This document shows positions 16,652-26,198 of a stretch of 64,000 nt of DNA, in pieces (position 1 is the stretch's first letter; each line of letters opens with the position of its first letter). Position numbers and translations under genes: made by a program. This stretch comes from Bin87 sp965220095. Its GTDB lineage: Bacteria > Chloroflexota > Dehalococcoidia > Lucifugimonadales > UBA3495. The stretch lies in NCBI GenBank assembly GCA_965220095.1, contig OZ244805.1:3782001-3846000 (forward strand). The letters run 5' to 3'. Under the pieces are notes generated by a model, which made no database searches, was not told the origin of the DNA, and saw nothing but the letters and a program-made list of their open reading frames with translations.

Positions 16652-17197
16652 TTAATCGGAATCCCCGTTCGTAGTTTTGGGGGCCTGATGTGCGTTCGAG
16701 AATCCTGTTGGCGATGTATCCCCGATCTCCAGATTCTGCCTTCCGGTGAGCGTTCTCACCCGCCAGCGTTGGTCTGTATCGTGAATGGTAAAGGGCCGTG
16801 GCCCTTCTCCCAGGGCCTTTACTAACTCTGGCAATACGTTTGCGACTACCGTGATGATGCCTTCAATTTCCGGAGGGCTCATCTCATTGTCATAGAAATT
16901 ACGATGGCCGTTATCAGCTGCGATGTAGGCTCTAGCGACAGCGATGTCGTCATATTCGGCATCCAGTTGCGTGGCGATATGACCGACGGTGCGATGGCTG
17001 CCCAGATTCAACCAGCCCCGCTGCTGCCCGTGGGCCTTGAGCATCTGGGCCAGCGCCCCCCAAACCTTTTCCGTGGCTTGAAGGCGATCCCCTCTGTCAA
17101 GCTCGACGCGCGCGTGTTGAATAAACCGGCGGCTGATTTGTACCCGGTCCTCCACCGAGGCATCGCCCGGTTCTGGCAATGCTAATGCCCTTGCCAT
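16652..17197 (-). CDS. PaREP1/HEPN-like helical protein
   Basis: A 181-residue helical protein. RGDRLQATEKVWGALAQMLKAHGQQRGW matches the central signature of the PaREP1 family, part of the HEPN superfamily, whose members bind or cut RNA or have no known role; the canonical R-x4-6-H nuclease motif is not evident. The last 35 residues look disordered. ATG at 17197 has AGGGAG upstream. It sits 25 bp after the large glycosyltransferase and 8 bp before the flippase-like gene, so it is in their operon. The functional connection is unknown. Confidence 0.65.
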   Translation of the reverse strand: MARALALPEPGDASVEDRVQISRRFIQHARVELDRGDRLQATEKVWGALAQMLKAHGQQRGWLNLGSHRTVGHIATQLDAEYDDIAVARAYIAADNGHRNFYDNEMSPPEIEGIITVVANVLPELVKALGEGPRPFTIHDTDQRWRVRTLTGRQNLEIGDTSPTGFSNAHQAPKTTNGDSD

Positions 17198-17221
17198 TCA
17201 ATAACTCCCTTTTTGTGACCA

Positions 17222-19843
17222 CTAATCCCTAGTGTATTGATAGTATTCGGCCTTATACCAGTCGCTGCCCTGATGCCGGGCGACGATGTACCCCAGGGCT
17301 TGACGCCACTTGGCGGGTTCGGCGGCGGTTGCGGTGAAAAAGTTCACGTCGGCGGAAAGTTGCCGCCAGAACGAGGTCTCGGTGCGACTTTCATCGGGCC
17401 TGCGGTAGGTTTCAGGATACCATAGCAGGTTCCGCATCGGCCCCGACTTCGCCCAGGTTTCTTCCACCTCCCCGCTCACCGCGTGGCCGCTCTCCGCCAG
17501 GTACACTTGTGGAACCGTGTCCGCGCCAACCTGGCGGCATTCCTTCGGTTCGTCTTTAGAATCGTCATCGTCATCGTCATCGGCGTCGCCGGCGCAGAAT
17601 GTGTCGAACTGCAGGATGCCGTTTCGCGTTTCAGCCCTCACGTACCACTGGAACGGATACCACATATCGTAATCCACCTTCACCGACGGCGGGGTGGGTT
17701 GGGCCGACAGCGCCGAACTTTCCAACTCCCGATAGGTCTCGGTCAAGTCGTGCGAACCCTGCGCGTAAACCAGCACTTCCAGGTTGGAATCGTCGTAGGT
17801 GTAGGCGGCCCGCAGCGCCATCATGGTCCCGCCGGCCAGCAACAGCGCCGCAACGCCCAGAGCAACTGCCTTCCCGCCGTGGGGCTGTGCTCTCATCAAC
17901 CAGCAAATCAACACCGCGCCCGGTAGCAGAATCAGGGCGGCCAGCCACGCTGCGATGTTGACCCCAACCTCTCCGGCGGCCAGCCAGCCCACCCACACGG
18001 CACCCACCAGCCACGTTGGTCCCAACACCAGCAGCCACACGTGGCGCCGACCCAATCGCGGCCAGGGCATATGATCCGCAAGATGACCCAGCAGCATTCC
18101 CGCTACCAGCGCCAGCGGCACGGTGATGTTCACCAGCAGCCAGGGCATCTTTTCGCCGGCGGTCGTGTACACCGCCAGCGTTGCAATTGTCCAGCCGGCC
18201 AGCGCCAGCCCAAAGGGTTCCCGCCGCCTGACGAGCCAAACGACGGCGACCAGCCCGAACACCAGCGCCAGCAGTTCGTACACCGTCAACCCGACGCCGT
18301 AGTAGTACCAGGGCTGATCCCCCCGCGCCTCTTCCTGCTGGGCCAGCCAATAGCCCAGGCTTTGCCACGAGCCGGTGAACAGCCCGGCGGCGTTGGTGAA
18401 CAGCGTCGTGTAAAGCGCTGTCCAGACGGCGTAGAAGATACCAGCGGCAATCAACCAGACGCCGCCGCCCCAGGACACTCCCACCGCCACGCTCACGGCA
18501 AACAGGCCCAGCAGCGCCAACACGGGCACCAGATAGTTGACGGCGATCCGTCCGGCTTCCAGATCCGCAGTTGCCGCCGCCGAGTCGGGCAATGCAGCCC
18601 CGGAGAGTATCACGCTGGGGGTGAGCAGGAATAGCCACAGCAACGTCAGCAGCATTGCCGGCACCAATACGAGTGTTATCCGGCGCGCCGACATTCCATC
18701 CAGCCGCAAAATCACTACCGCTAACAGCGCCAGTACCGCCGCCGCCGCAAAGTCGACTACGACCGTTCCGGCAAGGTCGCGCAGCGGTTGAACGGTCACC
18801 ATCCCTATTGCCGCCATGCTTGACGCCACCGCCACCACAACGGTAGCCACGAGAATCAGCCCGTTAATCACTGGTTGCCGGCGCCCACTCCACCACACCA
18901 GCCCCACAACCGCGCCGGTCAGCGAAATGGCCGCCAGCGCAGTCAACCAGAGCGGCGACTCCCAAACCGGCAGCGTTACGAAGGGTTCCGTCCAGACCGG
19001 AGCGCCCGTCTCGCCCGTTGACCCACTGTCTGCCGCAGCCAGCGTCAGTCCCAATGGTCGCTGAATCACCGCCAATATCGCCGCCGCCTGTGGCAGTGTC
19101 AGCGTCGCCAGCAGGATGAAGAAACCGCCGGCGCCGTTGATGTCCGACCAGCTCCGGCGTCGCATCAAAAAAGCCCAAAGTTGCCAAAACCCCAGCGCCA
19201 GCGCCGCTACGCCGAAGAACAGGATGATGAAATAGGCGGTTTCCTTGCTGGCCAGCATCAGCGCCACCACCAGCGCCGACCAATAGAGGTACCGGCTGCG
19301 GCTGGTGGCGGTGTATCGCCACAGCAAAATCAGCAGCAGCAGCGCCCACACCACCATCAGAATGTCGTTGCGTCCGAACCGGCTGAAGTACAGCAAAGTT
19401 GGCGACATCGCCAGGATAATCGCAGCGCAGACGGCTCCCTTGCTGCCAAGTTGCTCGCGCAGGAAGTAGGGCATCGCCACCAGCGCGACACCAAACAGGG
19501 CGTAAGGCAGCCGGGCCAGAAAGTCGGTGTCGCCGACGAATTTGATGAACGCCGCCACCAGCTCAATCTGCAGCGGCCCGTGCATCCACGGCGAGTGAAC
19601 AAACTCCACACCCTGAGCCAGTTTCCACGCAAAATGCAGGTGAATGGCCTCGTCGTAGTGCATCGTCCGCCCGTTCAGCTCCCACAGGCGCATCCCGGCA
19701 GCCACGACGATGATGGCCAGAAATACCCACTCCAGCCCGCCAACACTAGGACGGTGGATGGTGGGGGTCATGCGCCCGGCCAAGTTACGGGCACGCTCGA
19801 TTATTTGGGCGCCGCTTGTCATCACGTCATTTACGATAGCCAA
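17222..19843 (-). CDS. TIGR03663-family membrane glycosyltransferase (GT39/ArnT-like)
   Basis: An 873-residue polytopic membrane protein of the dolichyl-phosphate-mannose mannosyltransferase-like class. Residues around 61 contain MHYDEAIHLHFAWKLA, with the acidic residue that glycosyltransferases of this fold use for lipid-phosphate sugar donors, then HSPWMHGPLQ; SRFGRNDILMVVWALLL follows. About 14-16 spans and a C-terminal periplasmic domain rich in Asp (seven consecutive Asp coded by a GTCATC-type repeat near 17563-17585). It would transfer sugar from a polyprenyl carrier outside the membrane; acceptor unknown. First gene of a four-gene operon with the PaREP1-like, flippase-like and FAD genes, suggesting envelope glycolipid or glycan assembly. 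Confidence 0.85.
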   Translation of the reverse strand: MAIVNDVMTSGAQIIERARNLAGRMTPTIHRPSVGGLEWVFLAIIVVAAGMRLWELNGRTMHYDEAIHLHFAWKLAQGVEFVHSPWMHGPLQIELVAAFIKFVGDTDFLARLPYALFGVALVAMPYFLREQLGSKGAVCAAIILAMSPTLLYFSRFGRNDILMVVWALLLLILLWRYTATSRSRYLYWSALVVALMLASKETAYFIILFFGVAALALGFWQLWAFLMRRRSWSDINGAGGFFILLATLTLPQAAAILAVIQRPLGLTLAAADSGSTGETGAPVWTEPFVTLPVWESPLWLTALAAISLTGAVVGLVWWSGRRQPVINGLILVATVVVAVASSMAAIGMVTVQPLRDLAGTVVVDFAAAAVLALLAVVILRLDGMSARRITLVLVPAMLLTLLWLFLLTPSVILSGAALPDSAAATADLEAGRIAVNYLVPVLALLGLFAVSVAVGVSWGGGVWLIAAGIFYAVWTALYTTLFTNAAGLFTGSWQSLGYWLAQQEEARGDQPWYYYGVGLTVYELLALVFGLVAVVWLVRRREPFGLALAGWTIATLAVYTTAGEKMPWLLVNITVPLALVAGMLLGHLADHMPWPRLGRRHVWLLVLGPTWLVGAVWVGWLAAGEVGVNIAAWLAALILLPGAVLICWLMRAQPHGGKAVALGVAALLLAGGTMMALRAAYTYDDSNLEVLVYAQGSHDLTETYRELESSALSAQPTPPSVKVDYDMWYPFQWYVRAETRNGILQFDTFCAGDADDDDDDDSKDEPKECRQVGADTVPQVYLAESGHAVSGEVEETWAKSGPMRNLLWYPETYRRPDESRTETSFWRQLSADVNFFTATAAEPAKWRQALGYIVARHQGSDWYKAEYYQYTRD

Positions 19844-20268
19844 AACGGTTCGGATGCCGTTAGCGGCTGACTAATTTACCACACCTCCAACACGGGACGG
19901 CGCACGGGCAGAATGATCCAGGGCAATACCGCGCGCATCTCCCGGTGACGCACGCTTGCCGGTCTGGCACGACATGCCGCATTGTCATCGACGAGTAGTC
20001 ATGCGTACCCAATCGACACACGCCGCGTTGTGGGGAAACGGTACACCGGATGCAACCTGTAACGGCGCGTCGCTACGCGCCGGATTTCGCACCCGCCGAG
20101 GCACGATCAAGGGGAGAGGTTTGACCGACCGGCTTGGCTTCTAAATTGGAGATTGGTCAGCATCTACGGCATCCCGCCGGGTGCGGGCCAGGTTGCGGCG
20201 GCTGGATTCGGTGGATTGAGTGCCACCGGGCTGCATTAGAAAGGTAGGTCATCGATGTCCGTGGTTGC
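19844..20268. other. Intergenic stretch, nothing recognised
   Basis: About 425 bp between the glycosyltransferase start and the IS630 left end. No convincing gene, RNA or repeat is visible. On the minus strand the last codons before the IS read TTDIDDLPF and stop, which resembles an SSB C-terminal tip, but nothing else of such a gene remains. Confidence 0.4.
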
Positions 20269-21503
20269 TAAACCGAAGCCAAGGTGAAACCCGCATCAGC
20301 ATTGGGTAGAATTGAGGGTGGCTGGGTCGGTTGGTCAGGAAAACCGAGGGGGTTGTTGGTGGGCATGGAGGAGATGGGGGCGCTGCTGGAGCGTTGGCGC
20401 ATGGACGAGGCTGAGGTGCGGCGGCGGATGTATCGAGCGCCGCCGCCCGGGAGCGGGAAAGGTGGCACGCGCTATGGCTCCTGTGTCAGGGTTGGACGGC
20501 TGCGGCGGTAGCCCATACTCTGGAACGGGATGCCCATACCATTGGCCAATGGGCCACGGCGTTCACGGAGCGCGGACCGTCGGCGCTGGCTTTTGAGCAG
20601 TCGGGAGGTCCCCACCGCGCTGAACGAAGAGCAGCAAGGCGAGTTGAAGGGAGCGGTGCAGGGGTCGCCGTCGCAAGGCGGCGTCGACCTATCGAACTGG
20701 AACTGGAAGGCGGTGCGCCGGTTTGTGCAGGACCGCTTTGGGTTGGAGCTGAGCCGGAGCAGTTGCCTGAAATACCTGCATCGGTTGGGGTTTGTGCTGA
20801 AACGGCCCAAGAAGCAGTTGGTCAAGGCGGACCCGGTACGGCGAGAAGCCGTTGTGTCGGAGTATGCTGCGCTGACGGCGGCGGCCCGACGGACGGGAGT
20901 CAAGATATTCTTCGCTGACGAGGCCCACTTTCGGTCCGATGCGGATCTACGGGGCAAGTGGGTGCTGAAGGGAGAACCGGCCCTGGTGGACTCCACCAGT
21001 CCGCGCCGGGGCGAGAAGGCCAGCTACTACTCGGCGGTGTGTCTGGAAACTGGCGAGGTGGAGGTGATGGAACTGGCGGGCAACAGCAACTCCGCCACCG
21101 CCGCCGCCTTCCTGCGACAACTGAGGGTGCGGCATTACGAACCGCTGACTGTGATTTGGGACAATTCACCAGCCCATCGTGGCGATGCGCTGCGGGCTTA
21201 CTTGGCCACGCCCGACTTGAACCTGTGCCTGGTGAACCTGCCCAGTTACAGTCCCGATTTCAACGCCGACGAGGTCATTTGGGGCTGGGCACATGAGGAG
21301 GCGACCGCCAATCTCGGTCTGGGCACTCGTGCCGCAGTGCAAGAGAAGGTGGGCGACTTTTTCACCAACTTGGCCGGCCGTCGCGAAGCAGTCAAGCGGC
21401 GCTGCCGCACCGTGCTCCAAGCACGCGCAGATGAATTATTTGGCGACTCTCCAACTCACACTCTCCGCACCTCAAATGTAGATTTCACCTTGGCTTCGGT
21501 TTA
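20269..21503 (+). mobile_element. IS630-family element A, inserted in a kinase gene
   Basis: A 1.2-kb element bounded by perfect 19-bp inverted repeats: AACCGAAGCCAAGGTGAAA (20271-20289) and its complement (21483-21501). TA lies at both outer edges (20269-20270, 21502-21503), the target duplication expected for IS630. It carries one damaged transposase gene and truncates the zeta-type kinase at 21485-21925. Confidence 0.88.
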
Positions 21504-21504
21504 G
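20365..21504 (+). pseudogene. IS630 transposase with two compensating frameshifts
   Basis: The reading frame starts MEEMGALLERWRMDEAEVRRRMYRA, shifts by -1 near 20449 in a CCGCCGCCCGGG run, continues in the new frame as RERERWHALWLLCQGWTAAAVAH (helix-turn-helix), and shifts back by +1 near 20613 into ALNEEQQGELKGAV. The rest is intact: winged helix FGLELSRSSCLKYLHRLGF and the DDE domain with FADEAHF, VIWDNSPAH and FNADEVIWGW. A stop at 20509-20511 lies between the two shifts in the original frame. If not sequencing errors, the protein is disabled. The C-terminus reads through the right inverted repeat. Confidence 0.85.
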
Positions 21505-21925
21505 CGCGATAGCGACGGCTAATTATATCATCCGGTACGTGATGTCCGCCTTCTAGAACCCGCTGTCGAACCCGAGCTATCGCCACTTCAGGGGACGAAA
21601 GACGGAGAAAGATTAGCTTCACCCAATACCCCTTCGCCTGCCAGCGCGGAATCATCCGGGCATAGCCCCTTCCGCTCAGCGTCGTCTCGAAAGCGAAATT
21701 TTCGCCCCTACTCACGCAGGCGTCAATCATCTCCAGCATCATTCGGCCCGCTCGGAACGCCGCCCGCTCCGGTTGCAGCAGATTCAGACCGGCGGCGAGG
21801 AGATCGGGGTTTATGAAGGTGGGGCATTCCGCCTCGTTGGGCAGAAGCTCCATAGCGAGGGTGGTTTTGCCGGCCCCATTGGGCCCGGCAATTGTGATGA
21901 TTCTCTTCGCAGGGTTGTTTGTCAT
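21485..21925 (-). pseudogene. Zeta-toxin-type P-loop kinase truncated by IS630
   Basis: The 146-residue frame begins with IITIAGPNGAGKTTLAMELL (Walker A at residues 13-20), then FINPDLLAAGLN, FETTLSGRGYARMI and RLSSPEVAIARVRQRVLEGGHHVPDD, the pattern of small zeta-toxin/AAA-like kinases in chromosomes. Family members continue for about 50 residues after VPDDIISRRY. Here the reading frame enters the IS630 right end after RRYRA and stops. The remaining 3' part is not recognisable beyond the left IS end, so sequence was also lost. It begins 8 bp after caiB, with AAGGGAT before the ATG. No epsilon-type antitoxin is adjacent. Confidence 0.8.
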
Positions 21926-21933
21926 ACTATCCC

Positions 21934-23136
21934 TTAAACCGCTCCCGCTTCGCGCAGCGCCGCCACTTCCGCGCCGCTATATCCCAATAGCCCGGTCAGG
22001 ACGGCTTCGGTATCCTGGCCCAGGGTTGGCGGCGGCGCGAAGTTATCGGGGCTGCCGGTCTTGATGGGGTTGCCGGCGGTGCGGTAGGCGCCGGCCACTG
22101 GATGGTCGATTTCCACCACCATGTCGCGTAGCTGCACCTGCGGGTCGGCCAGGGCCTCGCCAATGTTGTTGACCGGGCCGCCGGGCACATCGTACTTCAG
22201 CAGCAGTTGCTCCCACTCGGGGCGCGGCTTTGTCATAAAGCCTGCGGTCAGGGCTTCTTCGAGCGCATCGCGGTTCTCGATGCGGGAGGGGGCGGTGGTG
22301 AAGCGTAGGTCTTCATCCATGCCCCGCAGCGCTTCGATTTCGCCGGCCATCATGCGCAGGGTCTTCATGGCGAATTCCTGGCTGGCGCAGTGAACCTGCA
22401 CGTATTTGCCGTCGGAGCATTGGTAGGCGCCCACGGGCAGGTTGGACGGATGGCCGGAGCCGATGGGCTGCGGCACCTCGCCGGACACGAGGTAGAACTG
22501 CCCCAGGTGGGCTTGCAGGGCAATCTGAACGTCCAGCAGGGAGATGTCCAGGCGGCGCCCCTCGCCGGTGAACCGCCGCCCGTACAACGCGGAGGCGATG
22601 CTTAGGGCGGCCACGTAGCCGCCGACCATGTCGCCCACCGGAAAGCCCATGAACACCGGCGGCTGGCCGGGGTTGCCGGTGACGCTCATCCCGCCGCCCA
22701 TGGCCTGCACGATGCCGTCGAAGCCGGGCCGCTCACGGTACGGCCCCTCTTGCCCGAAGGCCGACAGCGAGCAGGCGATGATGGACGGGTTGATTGCCTT
22801 CAACGATTCGTAGTCCAGTCCCAGGCGCTCCAGCACCGAAGGCCGGAATGCGTCGAACACCACGTCGGACACGGCTACGAGCCGGCGGCAGACTTCCCGG
22901 CCCTCCGGCGTTCGCAGGTCTATGGTTACGCTCTTCTTGTTGCGGTTGAAGTTCAGGTAATAGGCGCTCTCGCCGCCGAGGAAGTGGGGGCCGATGCGCC
23001 GCGACATATCCCCCACGCCGGGCTGCTCGATCTTGATTATCTCAGCACCCAGGTCGCCCAGCGTCCGCGCCGCCATCGGCCCGGCGATAGCCTGCGACAT
23101 TTCGAGGATGCGGACACCCTGCAACGGAGGAGTCAT
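21934..23136 (-). CDS. CaiB/BaiF family CoA transferase (class III)
   Basis: A 400-residue family III CoA transferase, which moves CoA between carboxylic acids in the cytoplasm through an aspartyl-CoA intermediate. The N-terminus PLQGVRILEMSQAIAGPMA and GAEIIKIEQPGVGD are typical. The catalytic aspartate is Asp169 in FMGFPVGDMVGGY, the same number as in formyl-CoA transferase. HPSNLPVGAYQCSDGKYV marks the second domain. Substrate is not readable. It lies 31 bp downstream of an MmgE/PrpD gene and near an acyl-CoA dehydrogenase gene on the same strand, so it may activate an organic acid in one degradative route. Confidence 0.92.
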   Translation of the reverse strand: MTPPLQGVRILEMSQAIAGPMAARTLGDLGAEIIKIEQPGVGDMSRRIGPHFLGGESAYYLNFNRNKKSVTIDLRTPEGREVCRRLVAVSDVVFDAFRPSVLERLGLDYESLKAINPSIIACSLSAFGQEGPYRERPGFDGIVQAMGGGMSVTGNPGQPPVFMGFPVGDMVGGYVAALSIASALYGRRFTGEGRRLDISLLDVQIALQAHLGQFYLVSGEVPQPIGSGHPSNLPVGAYQCSDGKYVQVHCASQEFAMKTLRMMAGEIEALRGMDEDLRFTTAPSRIENRDALEEALTAGFMTKPRPEWEQLLLKYDVPGGPVNNIGEALADPQVQLRDMVVEIDHPVAGAYRTAGNPIKTGSPDNFAPPPTLGQDTEAVLTGLLGYSGAEVAALREAGAV

Positions 23137-23167
23137 ATTCTCTGGCCCATCTTCACTGCTTGGTGGC

Positions 23168-24565
23168 CTATTCCGTGGACAGGAGGGCTGCCAGCTCTCG
23201 CACGTCCTCCATTTCGTCCAGCGATTCTATGGCGGCGATGATTTGTTGCTGGCGTTCCGGGCTGATGACCGTTGCGGTAAGGACGGCGAACTTTTCTTTC
23301 ATTTCGGCCCACGACAGGGCATTCTCCGGGTCGCCCTTGGGGTATCGGATGTCGCTGCGCAGGCGGCGTCCGTCGGCGGTGGAGACCTCAGCCCAGGCGC
23401 GAAACTCGCGGGGGAAGTGGGCGTCCAACTCCGGGTCGGTCACACACTTCACCCGCGGCAGGATGCGGCTTATCTCCGGGCGGTCAGGCACCCCGTCGGC
23501 GTATTCCTCCAGCGACGCGCGGCCATAGGCCAAGGCCACCGCCGCGCCGAAGGGCATGGAGAACTGCATATCCACGACTGTCTTGGGGTTGGCCTTGTCC
23601 TCTTCTGGAGACGCTACCAGCTTGAAACCGCCGCTGAGTACTCCGACGGTCACTTCCTCGACGTCATCGGCCTCCAGACCATGGGTGTTGCGGATGTCTA
23701 TCAGGCAGTCTATGGGTCCCTGCTTGTAACGGCAGCAAGCATGGGGCTTGATTCCCGTGCGGGTAATCAGATATTCGTCCCCCAGGTCTTGCAGCACCAG
23801 CGACATGTCGGGGTTGCCGGAATAGGCTTGCAGGAAGCCGTCGCGCCCCTCGAGGATGGTGGTGGGGCCGGTGTAGCCGGAGCGGGCCAGCAGGGCCGCC
23901 CAGGAACCGCTGTGCGACGCCCAGCCGGGATGGAATCGCTTGGTCCAGGCTCCCTGCGCCAGGTATTCCATGCTGCCGGCGGTCTGGCTGCCCGCGATGC
24001 CCAGGGCGTGGATGAAGTCGTCGCCCTGCAGCCCCAGCAGCCGCCCGGCCACCACCGCAGCGCCGAAAGCCCCGCAGGTGCCGGTGGGATGGAAGCCTCG
24101 CCCGTAATGCTCGGCAGGCTGCAATGCGCGGCCCAGCCGCACGATGACGTCGTACCCCGCAACCACTGCGGCGATGAAGTCCTTGCCCGACACATGGGCC
24201 AGGTCGGCCATCGAAAGGGCGGTGGGAAAGGCCACCACGCCCGGATGCAGCGACGCCTCGTTGTTCACGTCGTCCATCTCTATGCTGTGAAAGGCGATGC
24301 CGTTGGCCATCGAAGCGTACTCCGGCAGCACTCGATAGGGCGTACCGACGACCACCGACGGCCCGGAGCGGTCCAGCCGCTGCAGCGCATCAACGACAGC
24401 GTGCGCCGAGCCGGTGGTGGAGCCGTTGAGCGTAACTGCGGCGAAGTCCAGGCACAGGTACTTGGCCCAGTCGATCACCTCCGGCGACAGATCCTCGTAC
24501 TCGAGCGCCTGCGCGAAGCTGCCCAGGGCGCGGGTCATGCCGGTTTCGTTGTTGTTCTGAACCAT
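23168..24565 (-). CDS. MmgE/PrpD family protein
   Basis: A 465-residue member of the MmgE/PrpD family, which includes 2-methylcitrate dehydratase and cis-aconitate decarboxylase. The helical-domain signatures are present: MANGIAFHSIEMDDVNNEASLHPG near residue 100, HYGRGFHPTGTCGAFGAA near 160 and GSMEYLAQGAWTKRFHPGWA near 200, with the conserved His and Lys of the dehydratase active site. There is no methylcitrate synthase or isocitrate-lyase gene nearby, so a propionate role is not supported. Together with CaiB it suggests use of a 2-hydroxy or tricarboxylic acid. ATG at 24565 with a GGAGGTCCTCAGCC-like leader. Confidence 0.88.
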   Translation of the reverse strand: MVQNNNETGMTRALGSFAQALEYEDLSPEVIDWAKYLCLDFAAVTLNGSTTGSAHAVVDALQRLDRSGPSVVVGTPYRVLPEYASMANGIAFHSIEMDDVNNEASLHPGVVAFPTALSMADLAHVSGKDFIAAVVAGYDVIVRLGRALQPAEHYGRGFHPTGTCGAFGAAVVAGRLLGLQGDDFIHALGIAGSQTAGSMEYLAQGAWTKRFHPGWASHSGSWAALLARSGYTGPTTILEGRDGFLQAYSGNPDMSLVLQDLGDEYLITRTGIKPHACCRYKQGPIDCLIDIRNTHGLEADDVEEVTVGVLSGGFKLVASPEEDKANPKTVVDMQFSMPFGAAVALAYGRASLEEYADGVPDRPEISRILPRVKCVTDPELDAHFPREFRAWAEVSTADGRRLRSDIRYPKGDPENALSWAEMKEKFAVLTATVISPERQQQIIAAIESLDEMEDVRELAALLSTE

Positions 24566-24611
24566 GGCTGAGGACCTCCATCAAGTATTACAACGACGGT
24601 TCTCAAAATAC

Positions 24612-24755
24612 TGAGAAAATTGCGAAACTCCAGTCCCTGCCTGCTGTCATTGCGAGGAGCGCAGCGACGTGGCAATCCCGTTGCAGCAATGGCGGCGGTT
24701 TCAGCGACGGGATTGCCGCGCTGCGCTCGCAATGACAAGTTTCGCAATTTTCTCA
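24612..24755. repeat. MITE-like palindrome with TGAGAAAATTGCGAAACT ends
   Basis: Inverted repeats TGAGAAAATTGCGAAACT (24612-24629) and its complement (24738-24755) enclose a second palindrome beginning GTCATTGCGAGGAGCGCAGC and ending CGCTGCGCTCGCAATGAC. TCTCAAAATACT occurs on both outer sides (24601-24612, 24751-24762). The inner palindrome is related to the repeat at 5499-5607. It lies in the promoter region of the MmgE/PrpD gene. Confidence 0.65.
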
Positions 24756-24819
24756 AAATACTATTCGTCGTGCCCGACCAGTTCGAAACAGGGTAACATA
24801 CTCGCCAAATCCAGCCCGC

Positions 24820-25998
24820 CTACAACCCCGACTCGTACAGGAAGTCGCCGGTGGGGTAGTTGTTGAGCAGATGGCGGGCGATGACCAGGCGCTGAATCTC
24901 GTTGGTTCCCTCGCCGATCATCATCAGCGGGGCGTCGCGGAAGTGGCGCTCCACCGTCAGGTCCTGGGTGTAGCCGTAGCCGCCGTGGATGCGCATGGCG
25001 TCGATGGCGACCTGCATACACATCTCACTGGCGAACAGCTTGGCCATTCCTGCCTCCATGTCGGCGCGCTCGCCCCGGTCCTTCTTCTCGGCGGCGTGGA
25101 GCACCATCAGGTGGGCCGCCTGTATCTGGGTCGCCATGTTGGCCAGCATTATCTGCACGCTCTGGTGTTCTCCGATGGGCTTGCCGAAGGTTTGGCGCTG
25201 CTTGGCGTATCGCGTGGATTCTTCCAGCGCGGCCCGCGCCACACCGAGGCAGCGGGCGGCAACATTGATGCGGCCCAGCTCCAGCCCGCTCATTATCTGG
25301 TAGAACCCCTTGCCCTCCTCGCCGCTGACCAGATTCCCGCCGGATACGCGGTAGTCCTCGAAGGACAGCTCGCAGGTATCCACGCCCTTGTAGCCCAGCT
25401 TCGGTATGTCCCGCACCACGTTGAAGCCCGGCCCCTTCTCGGCGATGAAGATGCTGATGCCGCGCCGGGGCGGGTCGGCGTTCGGGTCGGTCTTGGCGAC
25501 CAGGGCGAAGGTGTTGCCGTGGCGCCCGTTGGTAATCAGGCTCTTGGCCCCGTTTACCACGTATTCGTCGCCTTCGCGGACGGCGCGAGTCTCGATGGCC
25601 TGGACGTCGCTGCCCGCGTTGGGCTCGGTGATGCAGATGCCGCCTCGCTTCTCGCCGGTCGCCATCAGGGGCAGGAATCGCTCCTTCTGCTCCAGTGTTC
25701 CGTGGGTCGTGATCATGTAGGCCATGATGAGGTGGGAGTTCAGTATCCCGCTCAGGCTCATCCAGCCCCGGCAGATTTCCTCGATGACCAGGGCGTAGGA
25801 CGTGACATCCAGCTCAAGCCCGCCGTACTCTTCGGGGATCACCGCGCCGAACAGGCCCAGCTCCTTCATCCGCTCCACCAGCTCGAAGGGGTACTCGTCG
25901 GCGTGTTCCATTTTCTGGGCGACAGGTTGGACTTCCCTGCGGACAAACTCTCTGATTGTGGCGACCATGCCGCGCTGCGCTTCAGTCAATTGAGGCAA
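24820..25998 (-). CDS. Acyl-CoA dehydrogenase
   Basis: A 392-residue FAD enzyme introducing a 2,3-double bond in acyl-CoA. Recognisable are LFGAVIPEEYGGLELD, GGICITEPNAGSDVQAIETRA (substrate and FAD binding), MSGLELGRINVAARCLG, YAKQRQTFGKPIGEHQ and the catalytic base in MMIGEGTNEIQRLVIAR. The start is TTG at 25998: AGGAG lies 5 bases before it on the minus strand and the protein then begins MPQLTEAQR. The longer frame from 26115 would add 39 residues unlike any family member. It probably acts with the CaiB and PrpD products in degradation of an acid, though electron acceptor genes are not seen. Confidence 0.93.
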   Translation of the reverse strand: MPQLTEAQRGMVATIREFVRREVQPVAQKMEHADEYPFELVERMKELGLFGAVIPEEYGGLELDVTSYALVIEEICRGWMSLSGILNSHLIMAYMITTHGTLEQKERFLPLMATGEKRGGICITEPNAGSDVQAIETRAVREGDEYVVNGAKSLITNGRHGNTFALVAKTDPNADPPRRGISIFIAEKGPGFNVVRDIPKLGYKGVDTCELSFEDYRVSGGNLVSGEEGKGFYQIMSGLELGRINVAARCLGVARAALEESTRYAKQRQTFGKPIGEHQSVQIMLANMATQIQAAHLMVLHAAEKKDRGERADMEAGMAKLFASEMCMQVAIDAMRIHGGYGYTQDLTVERHFRDAPLMMIGEGTNEIQRLVIARHLLNNYPTGDFLYESGL

Positions 25999-26198
25999 AA
26001 CCGCTCCTAAAACCGGACTGATTTCGTGGCAGCATTTTATCACGCGCCGGGCGCAGCCAGTTTGACACCCCAAGGGCGGCGCACTAAACTCGCCTGTAAC
26101 CGCGCTGCCTGACAATCATCGGCGAGTGTTTTATTATGAAATGAGGGCAGCCGCGTCCGCTTTCGCTTCCCAAATGCTCAATATAGTGAGGTATCGCA

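Noticed and set aside
20230..20268. TTDIDDLPF tail on the minus strand as an ssb remnant
   Set aside because: Only nine residues resemble an SSB C-terminus and nothing upstream supports it; could be chance.
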